Positions 1 through 8,857 of a stretch of 33,605 nt of DNA are shown here, piece after piece; position 1 is the stretch's first letter, and every line of letters begins with the position of its first letter. This DNA is from Sphingobacterium haloxyli. GTDB lineage: Bacteria > Bacteroidota > Bacteroidia > Sphingobacteriales > Sphingobacteriaceae. Location: positions 1-33,605 of the forward strand of contig NZ_PVBQ01000024.1 in assembly GCF_002980525.1 (NCBI RefSeq), given 5' to 3'. The position numbers and the translations under genes are program-made. A model generated the notes under the pieces. It made no database searches and had not been told where the DNA came from. It was given only the letters and a program-made list of their open reading frames with translations.

Positions 1-82
1 CCAGGGTGTCACGCTGGCCATGGACATGCCCCAGGAAGCTACAAGATATAGAGAGGACGGATAGCAGCTTAATTAGCTTCAT
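1..82 (-). CDS. RHS-type secreted protein, N-terminal fragment (cut by window edge)
   Basis: Only the first 27 codons are in the window. They read as a lipophilic signal peptide (MKLIKLLSVLSISCSFLGHV, then HGQ and RDTL), matching in style the start of the RHS gene at 25914. The ATG lies 12 bases after the stop of the 1170-residue RHS gene, the same arrangement as the complete pair at 29278-22381, where the second gene starts just after the first ends. By that analogy this is the second member of a two-gene RHS locus, which would carry the RHS core and a variable C-terminal tip. The identity is inferred from position and signal peptide; no RHS repeat is visible. Confidence 0.6.
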   Translation of the reverse strand, partial: MKLIKLLSVLSISCSFLGHVHGQRDTL

Positions 83-94
83 AATATGGTCAAT

Positions 95-240
95 TTAAGG
101 TCTATAATGGTATTGGTAGTTCCGAAGTACGTTCTTATCGAAGTCCAGCACGTCCTTCAGGCGCTGGAAGCCGTCATACTGGTAGTATTCCGTGATGCCC
201 CGCGGATCGGTCATGCTCGTCATGCCCACCAACGGTTTGT
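95..240 (-). repeat. 3' end of RHS gene, near-identical to 25919-26065
   Basis: The last ~145 bases of this RHS gene closely match the last ~145 bases of the RHS gene at 25919. They include a run of more than 50 identical bases (around 139-195 and 25963-26019). The rest of the two genes is far less similar, so this conserved end is a likely site of homologous recombination between loci. Confidence 0.75.
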
Positions 241-3200
241 AGGTGTATGTACTGATCTGGGCATTAGCTAGACTGGTGCGCAGGCCGTTCAGCTTAGTAA
301 AATCTGAATCGGAGGGCGTAGTTTTACTCGTGAGTTGGTTCAGAAAAATACCAGAAGAATCGTTCAGGGCATCTTTCACTTCGTCATATGTTGCATTCTC
401 GACCTTTGCAATCGGATATTGGCCACTATAACCCCAGAGATAGACTGTCGCTGCATCTTTTTGCTTTTTTATTTCAAGCGGATTGCCATAGTTATCATAC
501 ATAGCGATATTCATCACATCTGTAAAGGGAAATAATGAAAACTTATTCAGTACCCTGCTTAACAATGTCTTTCCTGAAAAAACACCATACAAATTTCTCT
601 TCACGGATAACAATTCATTGTTTGAATAATCTTCAATTTGAATAGGTTCTGTCACCCTATGTTCGTTGGACCTATTTAACCTTTGGATGGATTGCAATTG
701 TCCAGCATTCAGGTTACCCGCGAAAAGCGTCGTTGATACAACGTCATCCGGATATCTAAACTTAATTGTTCTTTCATTTTGATTAGATCCCATAAACTTA
801 ATCTCAGAGGGTTCAAGGTGATAGGCTGATGAGTAACTTGTCTCTTTTGTAGTAACTGTACTATCTGACAAAACACCATTTTTATAAAAATATTCCGTTT
901 CTCCCTCCTTAACAGGTAGCAATTGTCTATTACTTATCGTCGATCTTGTTATCCGAAAATCGGAGATAATATTATAATCAAATATATATCCTCCCAATAA
1001 AGGAGAAGAAGGTTCCACAAATATCTTTTGCTCAAAAACCAAAGCTGGCTGGTATCCGCTAAGTTTGAAATAGTCATAATTCAGCTTTCTATGTTTTATT
1101 AATTTTCCATCTGATCCGAATAACGATTCATTAATCAGTACAGGAACATTCAAAAGATAGGAAAAAGCCCCATAATTCTTAGAATTCAGAAATTCAGAAG
1201 TTTCAAATGTTTTTCCATTATTAAGCTGATATTGTTTTATTTCCTTGAACTGATCTCCCGACGTTGTTGATTTTGTAATTTTTGTAACATGATCATAGAA
1301 AACCGGAGAACCATTCAATGCTATACTTGAATATTCTGTCATTCCAAAGTACTTCCGTTCCCAAAAATCACCTTTTTTTGTCGTAGTAACACCGGAGGCT
1401 GCTTCCGCCTGGGTAAAGGTATAATATTTAAAATCCTGATAGTCTTTAAAAAAAATACTTGGATCAAAAAGTGATTTACCAACACTATTACCGTTTTTTC
1501 CATATATGTATTCCTCCGAGCTTACGTTGTTATTCATTCTATCATAACTTTCTACCTTTTTAATCCTTAGTCCCCCGGCCAGTCTGGCAACCTCTCCATA
1601 TTCCATCTTGTTACTCAACCATTTAACAGAGGCATTTATTGACGAAGTCATATGACCGTTCACATAGTTCGAAACACCATACACTAGAAGCCTTAACTCA
1701 TATTGATGATTTTGCATCAGGTTAAGATCTTGTACAAAAGTCAATGGCAAAGCCGGATTAGAATCGTGGTATTTAGTCAAAAGGACAGTGTTCGTTGTCA
1801 AATCTGTCAAAGTAACTAACTGGGTATACATCTGAACTGCCCCATTTATGGGTGTGGGAGGGCCAAACATGATAGTTAGCTTTGGCTTAGCTGAAAATGG
1901 CTTAACAATATTTGTAGAGTCAAACGTAAAATTATAAACCGCTTCACTTTTAGTATTGCTGCCTTTACCAGATATACTGCCTCCATAACTAATTTGTCGG
2001 TCAGGACTAATTACCTCTCTGTTTAAGAACTTATTAGATTCAAATGCAAACGTTGTATAACCTTTGGTTGGATATACAATTTTTGATATCATTTCAGCTT
2101 GATTCACGTCCTCATTTATCTCCCGATTGGAATTACCTACATTCATAATAAGCTCCTGCCAACTACTTTCTCCTGTAGCTGATAAGGGAATACTTGAACG
2201 TGGAACACTTTTCATACCTATGAGTCCAGCGCCTTGGTTATTGTAATAACCCCAAAAATCACTTGTAATTATTCCATCACTTCTTGACGGGAAGTGAATT
2301 GAATTATAAATGATATCATATGATCCACTATTAGTAGCATCCGTCAAGTCTACCGTAGTAACTTTAGATAGCTTGACCCGGTTTGCAGGCACGATATAAT
2401 CCAATGTAATTTTCTTTACCAGATGATCGGAATTATCGTATACTAAAATTTCTTTTAAGAATTTCATAAATGAAACGCTTGAATTCGGTGAATTTACATA
2501 GTTGAACTCGACCCTGCCTTCACTATAAGTTATCTGCTTTATAAACTTCATTCTATGTTTCAACTTTCCGTATGTATCATATATAAATGGTTGTATAGGT
2601 ATTAAACTGCCATTTCCCGCCATACGATAACCGAAGCTCTGCTCTTGATATGCCGTTTCTTCATCAAGAAAAAAGTCTTCGTATGAAAAGTATATATTTT
2701 CATTTTTATACGGTATGGAAATTTTGTCTAAATACCAACTACTAATAATGGCATTACGCGGTATAGCTTCAAAATTTTCTGGTACTGAATAAGTGTAGCT
2801 TCCAAACGTAGATACGGCCCCGGTTTCATCCGTTATCTGAAATGCATATGAATTGTAAAGATTACTAGATATTGGCCCCCTTTCTATCTTAATAGGATCA
2901 AAAGGAATTGGTATATAATCCGTTCTATTTTGTAAGATAAATTTGCCTGAGCGTCCCGTAAAGTTGTAAAAGTAATAATCGGTATGGGTATCATCACCGG
3001 CACCTTCAGCAATCGCTTTTAGCCGTACTCTAGCTTGCGCAATCTGGGATTGTGACGCGTTGTATGGTAACGCTGCTTCATTCCTTATCTCCTGTTCTGT
3101 TTTCGGAATGATCTGTGCACTACCTTTCAACTTTTCATCAGGCACTCCGATCACCGACCTGCTGATTATCCCTATACCTGATAGACTCCATCCTAATCCT

Positions 3201-3607
3201 ACCATAGTCTCCATCTGATTTAATTTTATACCCGAACCATGAAACGACAGAGAAAAGGGAACTTTATATCCTTTCGCATTAATTTCAAACAAAGGTATGT
3301 TAATGTCCAAAGCACCAGTATATTCAGCGGTGGGATATACTCCGTATCTGCCTAAACTAGCTGCCTCTGGGTTTTGAAAATCGGGCAATAGAATTTTGTT
3401 ATTTATTGGCGGACCCTGTGCCATGACTCCCACTGTAAAGAGGATTGGAATCATAACAAGTAGTAACGTTTGAAGTTTTTCACAATACCATGTCGCTCCT
3501 ATCTGTCTTCGGTTGATCTTGATACAACATATATATTGTACCTTAATCTTAAAGTAGACAAATAATAAAATTTTATCAAGGCCTTTGGCACTTTCAAATA
3601 TTTTCAT
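95..3607 (-). CDS. Large secreted RHS/YD-repeat protein, first member of a two-gene locus
   Basis: A 1170-residue protein. Its N-terminal part carries the SpvB/TcdB-like signature common in Bacteroidota RHS proteins: GRYGVYPTAEYTGALDINIP, then LSFHGSGIKLNQ and VGLGWSLSG near residues 85-150. The middle is rich in YDxxGN-like and beta-strand repeats. The C-terminus contains YLWGYSGQYPIAKVENATYD and ends in TDPRGITEYYQYDGFQRLKD followed by a YHYRP end. The predicted role is an exported beta-cocoon or shell protein that works with the RHS protein encoded next. The start at 3607 has a GGAAAG ribosome site, but it puts about 47 residues before the hydrophobic signal region (MIPILFTVGVMAQ); a later start or a frameshift near the start is possible. 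It is the only RHS gene here preceded by a fibre paralog array, 89 bases upstream. Confidence 0.85.
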   Translation of the reverse strand: MKIFESAKGLDKILLFVYFKIKVQYICCIKINRRQIGATWYCEKLQTLLLVMIPILFTVGVMAQGPPINNKILLPDFQNPEAASLGRYGVYPTAEYTGALDINIPLFEINAKGYKVPFSLSFHGSGIKLNQMETMVGLGWSLSGIGIISRSVIGVPDEKLKGSAQIIPKTEQEIRNEAALPYNASQSQIAQARVRLKAIAEGAGDDTHTDYYFYNFTGRSGKFILQNRTDYIPIPFDPIKIERGPISSNLYNSYAFQITDETGAVSTFGSYTYSVPENFEAIPRNAIISSWYLDKISIPYKNENIYFSYEDFFLDEETAYQEQSFGYRMAGNGSLIPIQPFIYDTYGKLKHRMKFIKQITYSEGRVEFNYVNSPNSSVSFMKFLKEILVYDNSDHLVKKITLDYIVPANRVKLSKVTTVDLTDATNSGSYDIIYNSIHFPSRSDGIITSDFWGYYNNQGAGLIGMKSVPRSSIPLSATGESSWQELIMNVGNSNREINEDVNQAEMISKIVYPTKGYTTFAFESNKFLNREVISPDRQISYGGSISGKGSNTKSEAVYNFTFDSTNIVKPFSAKPKLTIMFGPPTPINGAVQMYTQLVTLTDLTTNTVLLTKYHDSNPALPLTFVQDLNLMQNHQYELRLLVYGVSNYVNGHMTSSINASVKWLSNKMEYGEVARLAGGLRIKKVESYDRMNNNVSSEEYIYGKNGNSVGKSLFDPSIFFKDYQDFKYYTFTQAEAASGVTTTKKGDFWERKYFGMTEYSSIALNGSPVFYDHVTKITKSTTSGDQFKEIKQYQLNNGKTFETSEFLNSKNYGAFSYLLNVPVLINESLFGSDGKLIKHRKLNYDYFKLSGYQPALVFEQKIFVEPSSPLLGGYIFDYNIISDFRITRSTISNRQLLPVKEGETEYFYKNGVLSDSTVTTKETSYSSAYHLEPSEIKFMGSNQNERTIKFRYPDDVVSTTLFAGNLNAGQLQSIQRLNRSNEHRVTEPIQIEDYSNNELLSVKRNLYGVFSGKTLLSRVLNKFSLFPFTDVMNIAMYDNYGNPLEIKKQKDAATVYLWGYSGQYPIAKVENATYDEVKDALNDSSGIFLNQLTSKTTPSDSDFTKLNGLRTSLANAQISTYTYKPLVGMTSMTDPRGITEYYQYDGFQRLKDVLDFDKNVLRNYQYHYRP

Positions 3608-3696
3608 ATATTCTTTCCTTTCTTAATTTAATATCTTGACCCACCGGTATTATTTTCATATTTTCTGCCGTATATTGAAAATCTTGGTAGTTTTCA

Positions 3697-4359
3697 TTAC
3701 ATATCATTACTTCCTTGTACTATTTGGATGACTCTAAACAGCTCTTTCCTCATATTTTTTAGTTCCTGCTTTAATCCCTCTATATTTTTCTCTTTCTCAA
3801 TCAAATGCAATGTCAGCTCCTCTACTTTCTTTAGCAACAGTTTGTTCATCTCACCTAGCGAAACACCCTCATTTTCTACATCTTCAGCCTTAGGAATTTC
3901 AGGCAAATGACCGTTTTCATTGATGTATCTTTCCACTTCCGATAGCGGTTTCAGTTCATAATCTTTCCGAAAAACATAATCAGGCCAATTGGCAATCTCC
4001 ACTTTGATTTCACGCGCACGAATATTACCATTGACAGAAAGTTTCTCTTTAGGTCTAGAGGTGCCGATACCAACAAACCCACCAATGTCATTGAGAATTA
4101 GATTTCCATTATCATTTGGTACTTGATAGGCCACACTTCTTATATAAAAGTCCCCGGTCTCCTTTGTATGCTCCAAAACTTGAACATTATTAGCAGCACG
4201 TAAAAGTACATTGCCAAATATCGTAGATCCTGTACGGGAAATAGAGGCTGTTGGGCTCTTAGACCCTGTAAAAAATTCCTGGCCATTCACAACGTTCACA
4301 ACGAGCATCAGGCATATAAAACAGACACTTAAAAATCGATCAATTTTCATGTTTTTCAT
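3697..4359 (-). CDS. Secreted fibre-like protein, short head, WPDYVF-class tail (paralog 1)
   Basis: 220 residues. Signal peptide to about residue 27 (ends VVNGQ), short beta-rich head 28-94, GIGTSRP hinge at 97-103 followed by KLSVNGNIRAREIKV, conserved tail 121-170 with WPDYVF, HLPEIP and LGEMN, then a coiled coil (LLLKKVEELTLHLIEKEK, 174 to the end). It is the last gene of the six-fibre block after the secretion cluster, two bases after its upstream neighbour, and has the smallest head of the set. The family is common in Bacteroidota and usually annotated as tail-fibre-like or hypothetical. No peptidase S74 catalytic domain and no type IX sorting domain is visible. The role as an exported, trimeric or bundled surface fibre is inferred. 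Confidence 0.85.
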   Translation of the reverse strand: MKNMKIDRFLSVCFICLMLVVNVVNGQEFFTGSKSPTASISRTGSTIFGNVLLRAANNVQVLEHTKETGDFYIRSVAYQVPNDNGNLILNDIGGFVGIGTSRPKEKLSVNGNIRAREIKVEIANWPDYVFRKDYELKPLSEVERYINENGHLPEIPKAEDVENEGVSLGEMNKLLLKKVEELTLHLIEKEKNIEGLKQELKNMRKELFRVIQIVQGSNDM

Positions 4360-4361
4360 TT

Positions 4362-5093
4362 TTAGTCAGATATCGGTTTGTTTTTATCATTTTCCATGGC
4401 TTGCATTCTTCTTTCCAAGTCAGCTACCTGCCTATCCTTCTCAATCAAATGCAACGTCAACTCCTCTATTTTCTTCAATAATAGCTTATCCATTTCGCCC
4501 AAAGACAAGCCGTCCGCTTCCACTTCTTCAGCCTTTGGGATCTCTGGCAAGTGCCCGTTTTCTTTGATATATTTTTCTACTTGGGATAAGGGTTTCAGTT
4601 CATAGTCTTTCCGAAAAACATAATCAGGCCAATTATTAACGGTTACTTCAACCTCCTTTGCAGCTATCTTGCCGTTGACAGACATCCTACTTCCGCTTTT
4701 AAGCCCTCCACCCACCGCCAAGGCTGTAATCCCCAATTGCCCGGCCTTTGACAATGTCATCGTATATTTGCTATTGTCGCCCCAGTAAATACTTCCATTA
4801 GAATGGAACCCCATCATTAACTGTGTTTCTTGTCCTGGGTTATAAATAATTGCCGCATGATGTGCGCTTATTAGCTGTATGGCATTCCGAAAGTTGTTCA
4901 CCCCACCAGTGGGATTATATCCATTAACGGATATCCCGCCATTTACTTGCAATTTGGCGGCGGGAGCACTCGTGCCTATACCCACATTGCCATTAGTTGG
5001 AAATACGTTGCTTTGTGCGAATGCGGGATTCAAATAATTTATCACGGCGCCTAAAAATAGCACCATCAAAAATTTGTTCAATGAAACTTTCAT
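4362..5093 (-). CDS. Secreted fibre-like protein, WPDYVF-class tail (paralog 2)
   Basis: 243 residues. Signal peptide to about 27 (ends NPAFAQ), then SNVFPTNGNVGIGTSAPAAK, a GIGT hinge placed directly after the signal peptide as in the genes at 17484 and 21519. The head (about 54-135) contains IQLISAHHAAIIYNPGQET and a TMTLSKAGQLGI stretch. A second 'SVNGKIAAKEVEV' hinge leads into the WPDYVF...HLPEIP...LGEMDKLLLKK tail and a charged coiled coil ending DNDKNK-like. Here the tail reads LGEMD rather than LGEMN. It is spaced 6 and 2 bases from its neighbours, so it is translated as part of the operon. The head type is not recognised. Confidence 0.85.
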   Translation of the reverse strand: MKVSLNKFLMVLFLGAVINYLNPAFAQSNVFPTNGNVGIGTSAPAAKLQVNGGISVNGYNPTGGVNNFRNAIQLISAHHAAIIYNPGQETQLMMGFHSNGSIYWGDNSKYTMTLSKAGQLGITALAVGGGLKSGSRMSVNGKIAAKEVEVTVNNWPDYVFRKDYELKPLSQVEKYIKENGHLPEIPKAEEVEADGLSLGEMDKLLLKKIEELTLHLIEKDRQVADLERRMQAMENDKNKPISD

Positions 5094-5099
5094 GTCTTT

Positions 5100-5921
5100 T
5101 TAGGGATTACTTTGATTTTCTTCCAATTCTCTTATACGTTTATCCTGCTCTAACAGATAGAGCGTTAACTCTTCTACTTTCTTCAACAACAGCTTGTTCA
5201 TCTCACCGAGTGAAACGCCCTCAGCTTCAACCTCTTCAGCCTTAGGAATTTCAGGTAAATGACCGTTCTCATTGATATATTTTTCAACTTCGGATAGCGA
5301 CTTCAACTCGTAATCTTTTTGAAAAACATAATCCGGCCAATTCGCAGTTTCCACTTTGATTTCTCGTGCGCGAATGTTCCCATTCACCGCGAGCTTGCTC
5401 GTTGGAGTGGCAGTACCGACTCCGACGTTACCATTGTATGCTACCGTCAACTGATTTTCAACATTGAATCGAGCCGCCCTAGCCTCTGCTCGGACTGTAC
5501 CTCCTCCATTAGGAAGGGGCCCTGAATACAACTGCGCAGCATACCATCCATAATTGTCCGATAACAGCGAGAGATTATTCGGAATCGCTTTACTAAAATT
5601 CACTTCTATGAAGCAAGTATCGCTATCGAATGTAACCCGAGCCCCAGTCCAAAAACCAGAGTTGCTGTTTGTCTTTACCGAAATTCCCCCTGTCACTGAC
5701 CAATCTTTAAACCATTCGATATCCAGATAGCGAGGTGCATTGCTCCCTCCGGCTGTGAAAACGGTAATCTTTCCAAAACCACGACCTGCAGGGCCGAGTC
5801 GATTATAGGCTACCCTTTTCCAGCCCGGCCCATCAACCGATACGCTAGAGGTCGTCTGTGCATAAGTTAGTTCAACGATAAGCATGCTTAAAAACAGGCC
5901 TAGAATAAGTTTAAATTTCAT
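5100..5921 (-). CDS. Secreted fibre-like protein, beta-rich head (paralog 3)
   Basis: 273 residues with a clear signal peptide (MKFKLILGLFLSMLIVELTY, then AQ). The head spans about 23-165 and looks like a beta-sandwich domain: VDGPGWKRVAYNRLG, then ITVFTAGGSNAPRYLDIEWF, then FIEVNFSKAIPNNLSLL. It resembles tail-fibre modules that follow a 'xGxGWxRVA' start, and the paralog at 18908 has a head with a comparable strand plan. GNVGVGTATPTSKLAVNG forms the hinge, then the WPDYVF tail and a short coiled coil. The start is supported by the signal peptide. Glycan or receptor binding by the head is an inference. Confidence 0.85.
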   Translation of the reverse strand: MKFKLILGLFLSMLIVELTYAQTTSSVSVDGPGWKRVAYNRLGPAGRGFGKITVFTAGGSNAPRYLDIEWFKDWSVTGGISVKTNSNSGFWTGARVTFDSDTCFIEVNFSKAIPNNLSLLSDNYGWYAAQLYSGPLPNGGGTVRAEARAARFNVENQLTVAYNGNVGVGTATPTSKLAVNGNIRAREIKVETANWPDYVFQKDYELKSLSEVEKYINENGHLPEIPKAEEVEAEGVSLGEMNKLLLKKVEELTLYLLEQDKRIRELEENQSNP

Positions 5922-5951
5922 AATGATGTACTTTAGGTTATTCGTTTGTCA

Positions 5952-6860
5952 TTATTTTCCTTGCATTTTCAGAAGCGTATTTTTAATAATTTCTATCTCC
6001 TTCTCTTTCTCAATCAAATGCAACGTCAGCTCTTCCACCTTCTTCAACAACAGCTTATTCATTTCTCCAAGCGACACACCATTAGCTTCCGCTTCTGCAG
6101 CCTTCGGCATTTCAGGCAAATGGCCATGTTCTCTGATATACCTTTCGACTTCAGATAGCGGCTTTAACCGATAGTCTTCTCTGAAAACGTAATCGGGCCA
6201 ACCGGCCGTCTCCACTTTGATTTCCCTAGCTCGGATATTGCCATTGACCGAAAGCTCTTCCTTGGGGTTTGTCGTTCCAATCCCGATTTTACCTAGTACA
6301 TTAAAATTTCTTACGTGTTGCGTACTGTTCATATTGGCAGTGTAATCCTGGATATCGGTCAATATACTGGTGTTTTGAGGGACACCATTGACATTATAAA
6401 CAACAAACTTCAAGGACTCCCCGGATGACGTAGCCCAGCCGGCAAATTGAAAACCATGAGCGTGCTGGGAAGCTTCATAAGGAATATCGATAGCTATGTA
6501 TTTAACACCATTGTAGCGACATGTCTTCAGCTTCCAGGAATTCACACCACTTTCGTAGGAGGTCAACATTCCAGCCGTAGCTCGATATGCAGAAGACGTG
6601 TTGACAAAAACTGTGTTCAGTCTGTTTGATGACGTCTCAGCCCCCCTTCTGGCAGTCAAATGACCTACCAAATAGTTATTAGGCAAGTCCACTCCATCAT
6701 ACATCGGATGGAGTAGTATCAGGGCTTTGTTATAAACTATATTTCCCGTAGCTATTAGCTTAACGTGTTTGAAGTTCGAACCAAGCGGAGTCTCTTGTGC
6801 AAACAATACAGATATACACAAAGAAGCTGTAAACAGCATAAAAAGGCAAATTCTCTTCAT
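5952..6860 (-). CDS. Secreted fibre-like protein, long head (paralog 4)
   Basis: 302 residues. Signal peptide to residue 22 (ends CISVLFAQ). The ~165-residue head contains a hydrophobic beta-rich stretch (HVKLIATGNIVYNKALILLH) and ends with FNVLGKIGIGTTNPKEELSV. The tail is of WPDYVF class (AGWPDYVFREDYRLKPLSEV) with HLPEMP in place of HLPEIP, then LGEMNKLLLKKVEELTLHLI and a coiled coil. Gaps to neighbours are 30 and 7 bases. The head resembles those of paralogs 3 and 10 in placing long beta strands before the hinge. No enzyme motif is visible. Confidence 0.85.
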   Translation of the reverse strand: MKRICLFMLFTASLCISVLFAQETPLGSNFKHVKLIATGNIVYNKALILLHPMYDGVDLPNNYLVGHLTARRGAETSSNRLNTVFVNTSSAYRATAGMLTSYESGVNSWKLKTCRYNGVKYIAIDIPYEASQHAHGFQFAGWATSSGESLKFVVYNVNGVPQNTSILTDIQDYTANMNSTQHVRNFNVLGKIGIGTTNPKEELSVNGNIRAREIKVETAGWPDYVFREDYRLKPLSEVERYIREHGHLPEMPKAAEAEANGVSLGEMNKLLLKKVEELTLHLIEKEKEIEIIKNTLLKMQGK

Positions 6861-6867
6861 TTGGGGC

Positions 6868-7629
6868 TTAATTTTTGGTTTCTAGTTTACTTATGCGGTC
6901 TTCCATCGTTCGCATCCCCTGTTCTAGATTACGAACCTGTTTCTCCTTCTCAATCAAATGCAAGGTCAACTCTTCTACTTTCTTCAGCAATAGCTTATTC
7001 ATCTCGCCCAGCGATACACCCGCAATTTCTACTTCAGAGGCTGTAGGGATTTCCGGTAAATGACCGTTTTCGTTGATGTATCTTTCCACTTCCGACAGCG
7101 GCTTCAACTCAAAATCGTTCCGGAAAACGTAGTCTGGCCAGTTTGTCGCCTCCACTTTGATCTCTTTGGCTCGAATATTCCCGTTGACAGCAAGCCGTTC
7201 TGAAGGAGTTTCTGTCCCAATTCCGATATTGCCGTACACAATCAATTTTTTAGCTTTCCAATCGGAAGTTTCATTGTTCGCATTTGCACTCGTAAAAAAA
7301 GAATGCCAATCTGTCCAACCTTGATTATTATATTTACCCAAACGCACTTGAGGTGCGACGCCTCCATACTGTGCGGAATATGGAAAATAGAGTTGGAATA
7401 CGCCACCGTCCTGCACAACTGAATATGCACCTCCCATCAGAACCGTTCCAAAACTAGGAAAACCCTGGTTTGCGCTAACAAAAGAAAATTGAAGTTTACC
7501 CGAAAATTGTCGAGGCATTTGTGAAGCTTGCCAACTGTATGATGTAACCGGCAATAGTTCTTGTTGTCCATAAGAACTTTTATTTATGAATAAGATAAGA
7601 CAACAAAAAGAAAATAATAACTTTTCCAT
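6868..7629 (-). CDS. Secreted fibre-like protein with pyocin-knob-like head (paralog 5)
   Basis: 253 residues. Signal peptide to about 22 (ends NKSSYGQ). The head (23-125) has the layout of the phage tail-fibre/pyocin knob family: a gas-vesicle-free, beta-rich segment FSGKLQFSFVSANQGFPSFG ending in VRLGKYNNQGWTDWHSFFTS, comparable with the GWSAWRRVL end of the paralogs at 15183 and 16550. GNIGIGTETPSERLAVNG is the hinge; the tail is WPDYVF class with a long charged coiled coil (EKEKQVRNLEQGMRTMEDRI). The knob assignment rests on the repeated '(R/L)xG..GW(S/T)(A/D)W(R/H)' pattern seen by eye and is tentative; the fibre family membership is firm. Confidence 0.85.
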   Translation of the reverse strand: MEKLLFSFCCLILFINKSSYGQQELLPVTSYSWQASQMPRQFSGKLQFSFVSANQGFPSFGTVLMGGAYSVVQDGGVFQLYFPYSAQYGGVAPQVRLGKYNNQGWTDWHSFFTSANANNETSDWKAKKLIVYGNIGIGTETPSERLAVNGNIRAKEIKVEATNWPDYVFRNDFELKPLSEVERYINENGHLPEIPTASEVEIAGVSLGEMNKLLLKKVEELTLHLIEKEKQVRNLEQGMRTMEDRISKLETKN

Positions 7630-7637
7630 AATATAGT

Positions 7638-8318
7638 TTATTTAAACCTTAAGTTCTCCTGATTGGCTTCCAAGCGCAATACCCTTTCACTTAGCTCATT
7701 AACCTGTTTATCCTTCTCTATTAAATGCAGCGTCAGTTCTTCGACCTTTTTAAGTAATAAAAGATTCATTTCTGCGAGATCGAGACCATCACTTTCGATA
7801 TCTTTCGCCGAAGGAATTTCAGGCAGGTGTTTATGCTCTTTCACATAGTTTTCTATGCTGGATAAGGTTGGCAAGTTATACGTCTCCTCGAATACGTAAT
7901 CCGGCACGGTGATATCTGTCTTGACCTTAATCTCCTTAGCTAAAATATTGCCATCCACTGCAAGCTTGGCTTTAGGATCGATCGTACCAATTCCAACATT
8001 CCCGTTGGACTGAATCATCATTCGGGTAGCAGCTGGAACACCTGAAGAGCTAGTTCTAAAATAAATTTTCCCATGAGCCGTATTATTGTTTTCCAACATA
8101 ATCTCCGCACGTGTATACGTGTCATTAGATACTCCAATCCTTATTTTACGAAAAGCTCCTTGATTTTCCAACATATAAGTTCCCCAATGCCCCTCTGAAA
8201 TCGCGCCTTCTGCTGGAAAAATCGTTTCACTTTCATTTCTCACTTGACAATTAGCTGATAAAATATTCCAAAGCGCGACTACTGAAATCGCTAGTATTCT
8301 CTTAGAAATCGTTCTCAT
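7638..8318 (-). CDS. Secreted fibre-like protein, V-PDYVF-class tail (paralog 6)
   Basis: 226 residues. Signal peptide to about 25 (ends LSANCQ), head 26-100 with YMLENQGAFRKIRIGVSNDT and MMIQSNGNVGIGTIDPKAKL. The tail is the second class: AKEIKVKTDITVPDYVFEET, HKHLPEIPSAKDIESDGLDL, AEMNLLLLKK. It is the only V-PDYVF-class member in the block downstream of the secretion genes; the others are all upstream (17484-21519). It directly follows the GspM-like gene (35-base gap), so it is the first fibre downstream of the machine. Confidence 0.85.
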   Translation of the reverse strand: MRTISKRILAISVVALWNILSANCQVRNESETIFPAEGAISEGHWGTYMLENQGAFRKIRIGVSNDTYTRAEIMLENNNTAHGKIYFRTSSSGVPAATRMMIQSNGNVGIGTIDPKAKLAVDGNILAKEIKVKTDITVPDYVFEETYNLPTLSSIENYVKEHKHLPEIPSAKDIESDGLDLAEMNLLLLKKVEELTLHLIEKDKQVNELSERVLRLEANQENLRFK

Positions 8319-8353
8319 ATCTGGTTAAGTTTTAACTGATTATATTGAATTCG

Positions 8354-8857
8354 CTATTCTTCCACAGCTTTCACAGCAGCCAGTTTCACCCGGTATCTTA
8401 GTTGTTCCTTTTCTACATACGCTTGGACAGCTTTAATAAAAAACCGCTCTTCCAAAGCCGCCAATGCTTGCTGCAAGGCTGTAAAAGGACCTTGCAGAAC
8501 CAGTTCCCTCTCCACGATGTCAGATGCTGTTCCTACCGCTTTGTTTTCGAAACTTACACCAACCAGGTAGCTGTCCAATACCTCACCGACTTGAATCAAC
8601 AAGTTCGACACCCATTGCGTTGAATCGGCTGCATAAAGATGCAGGAGGCTGTCTTGTACATTTACTCTTTCTCTTAAAACAGGTGTGTTTACAGCACCGA
8701 TCTGATCAGCGGCCATACCCTTGCTCAGTTCGCGATATCCGGCAATCAACCGATAAGTCTTTCCGAAAGCAAGATACCAGGACACCAACAATAGCAAAAA
8801 GACCAATACAAGTAGTGCACGGTTTTTTTTCCGATAAGTCCAATCTTTAAAAATCAT
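8354..8857 (-). CDS. GspM/PilO-like inner-membrane assembly protein
   Basis: 167 residues: short basic cytoplasmic N-terminus (KDWTYRKKNRA), one membrane helix (about 14-32, ALLVLVFLLLLVSWYLAFG), a helical linker, and a C-terminal domain with the alternating alpha/beta pattern of a ferredoxin-like fold (LVLQGPFTALQQALAALEER, then VEKEQLRYRVKLA). This is the GspM/PilO plan. Its start overlaps the end of the GspL-like gene by 11 bases, which indicates translational coupling, as expected for partners that form a heterodimer. Primary sequence similarity to GspM is weak by eye; the call relies on topology and position. Confidence 0.65.
   Translation of the reverse strand: MIFKDWTYRKKNRALLVLVFLLLLVSWYLAFGKTYRLIAGYRELSKGMAADQIGAVNTPVLRERVNVQDSLLHLYAADSTQWVSNLLIQVGEVLDSYLVGVSFENKAVGTASDIVERELVLQGPFTALQQALAALEERFFIKAVQAYVEKEQLRYRVKLAAVKAVEE

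Noticed and set aside
7242..7430. 62-codon minus-strand frame inside fibre paralog 5
   Set aside because: Different frame of the same gene with no signal peptide or pattern.
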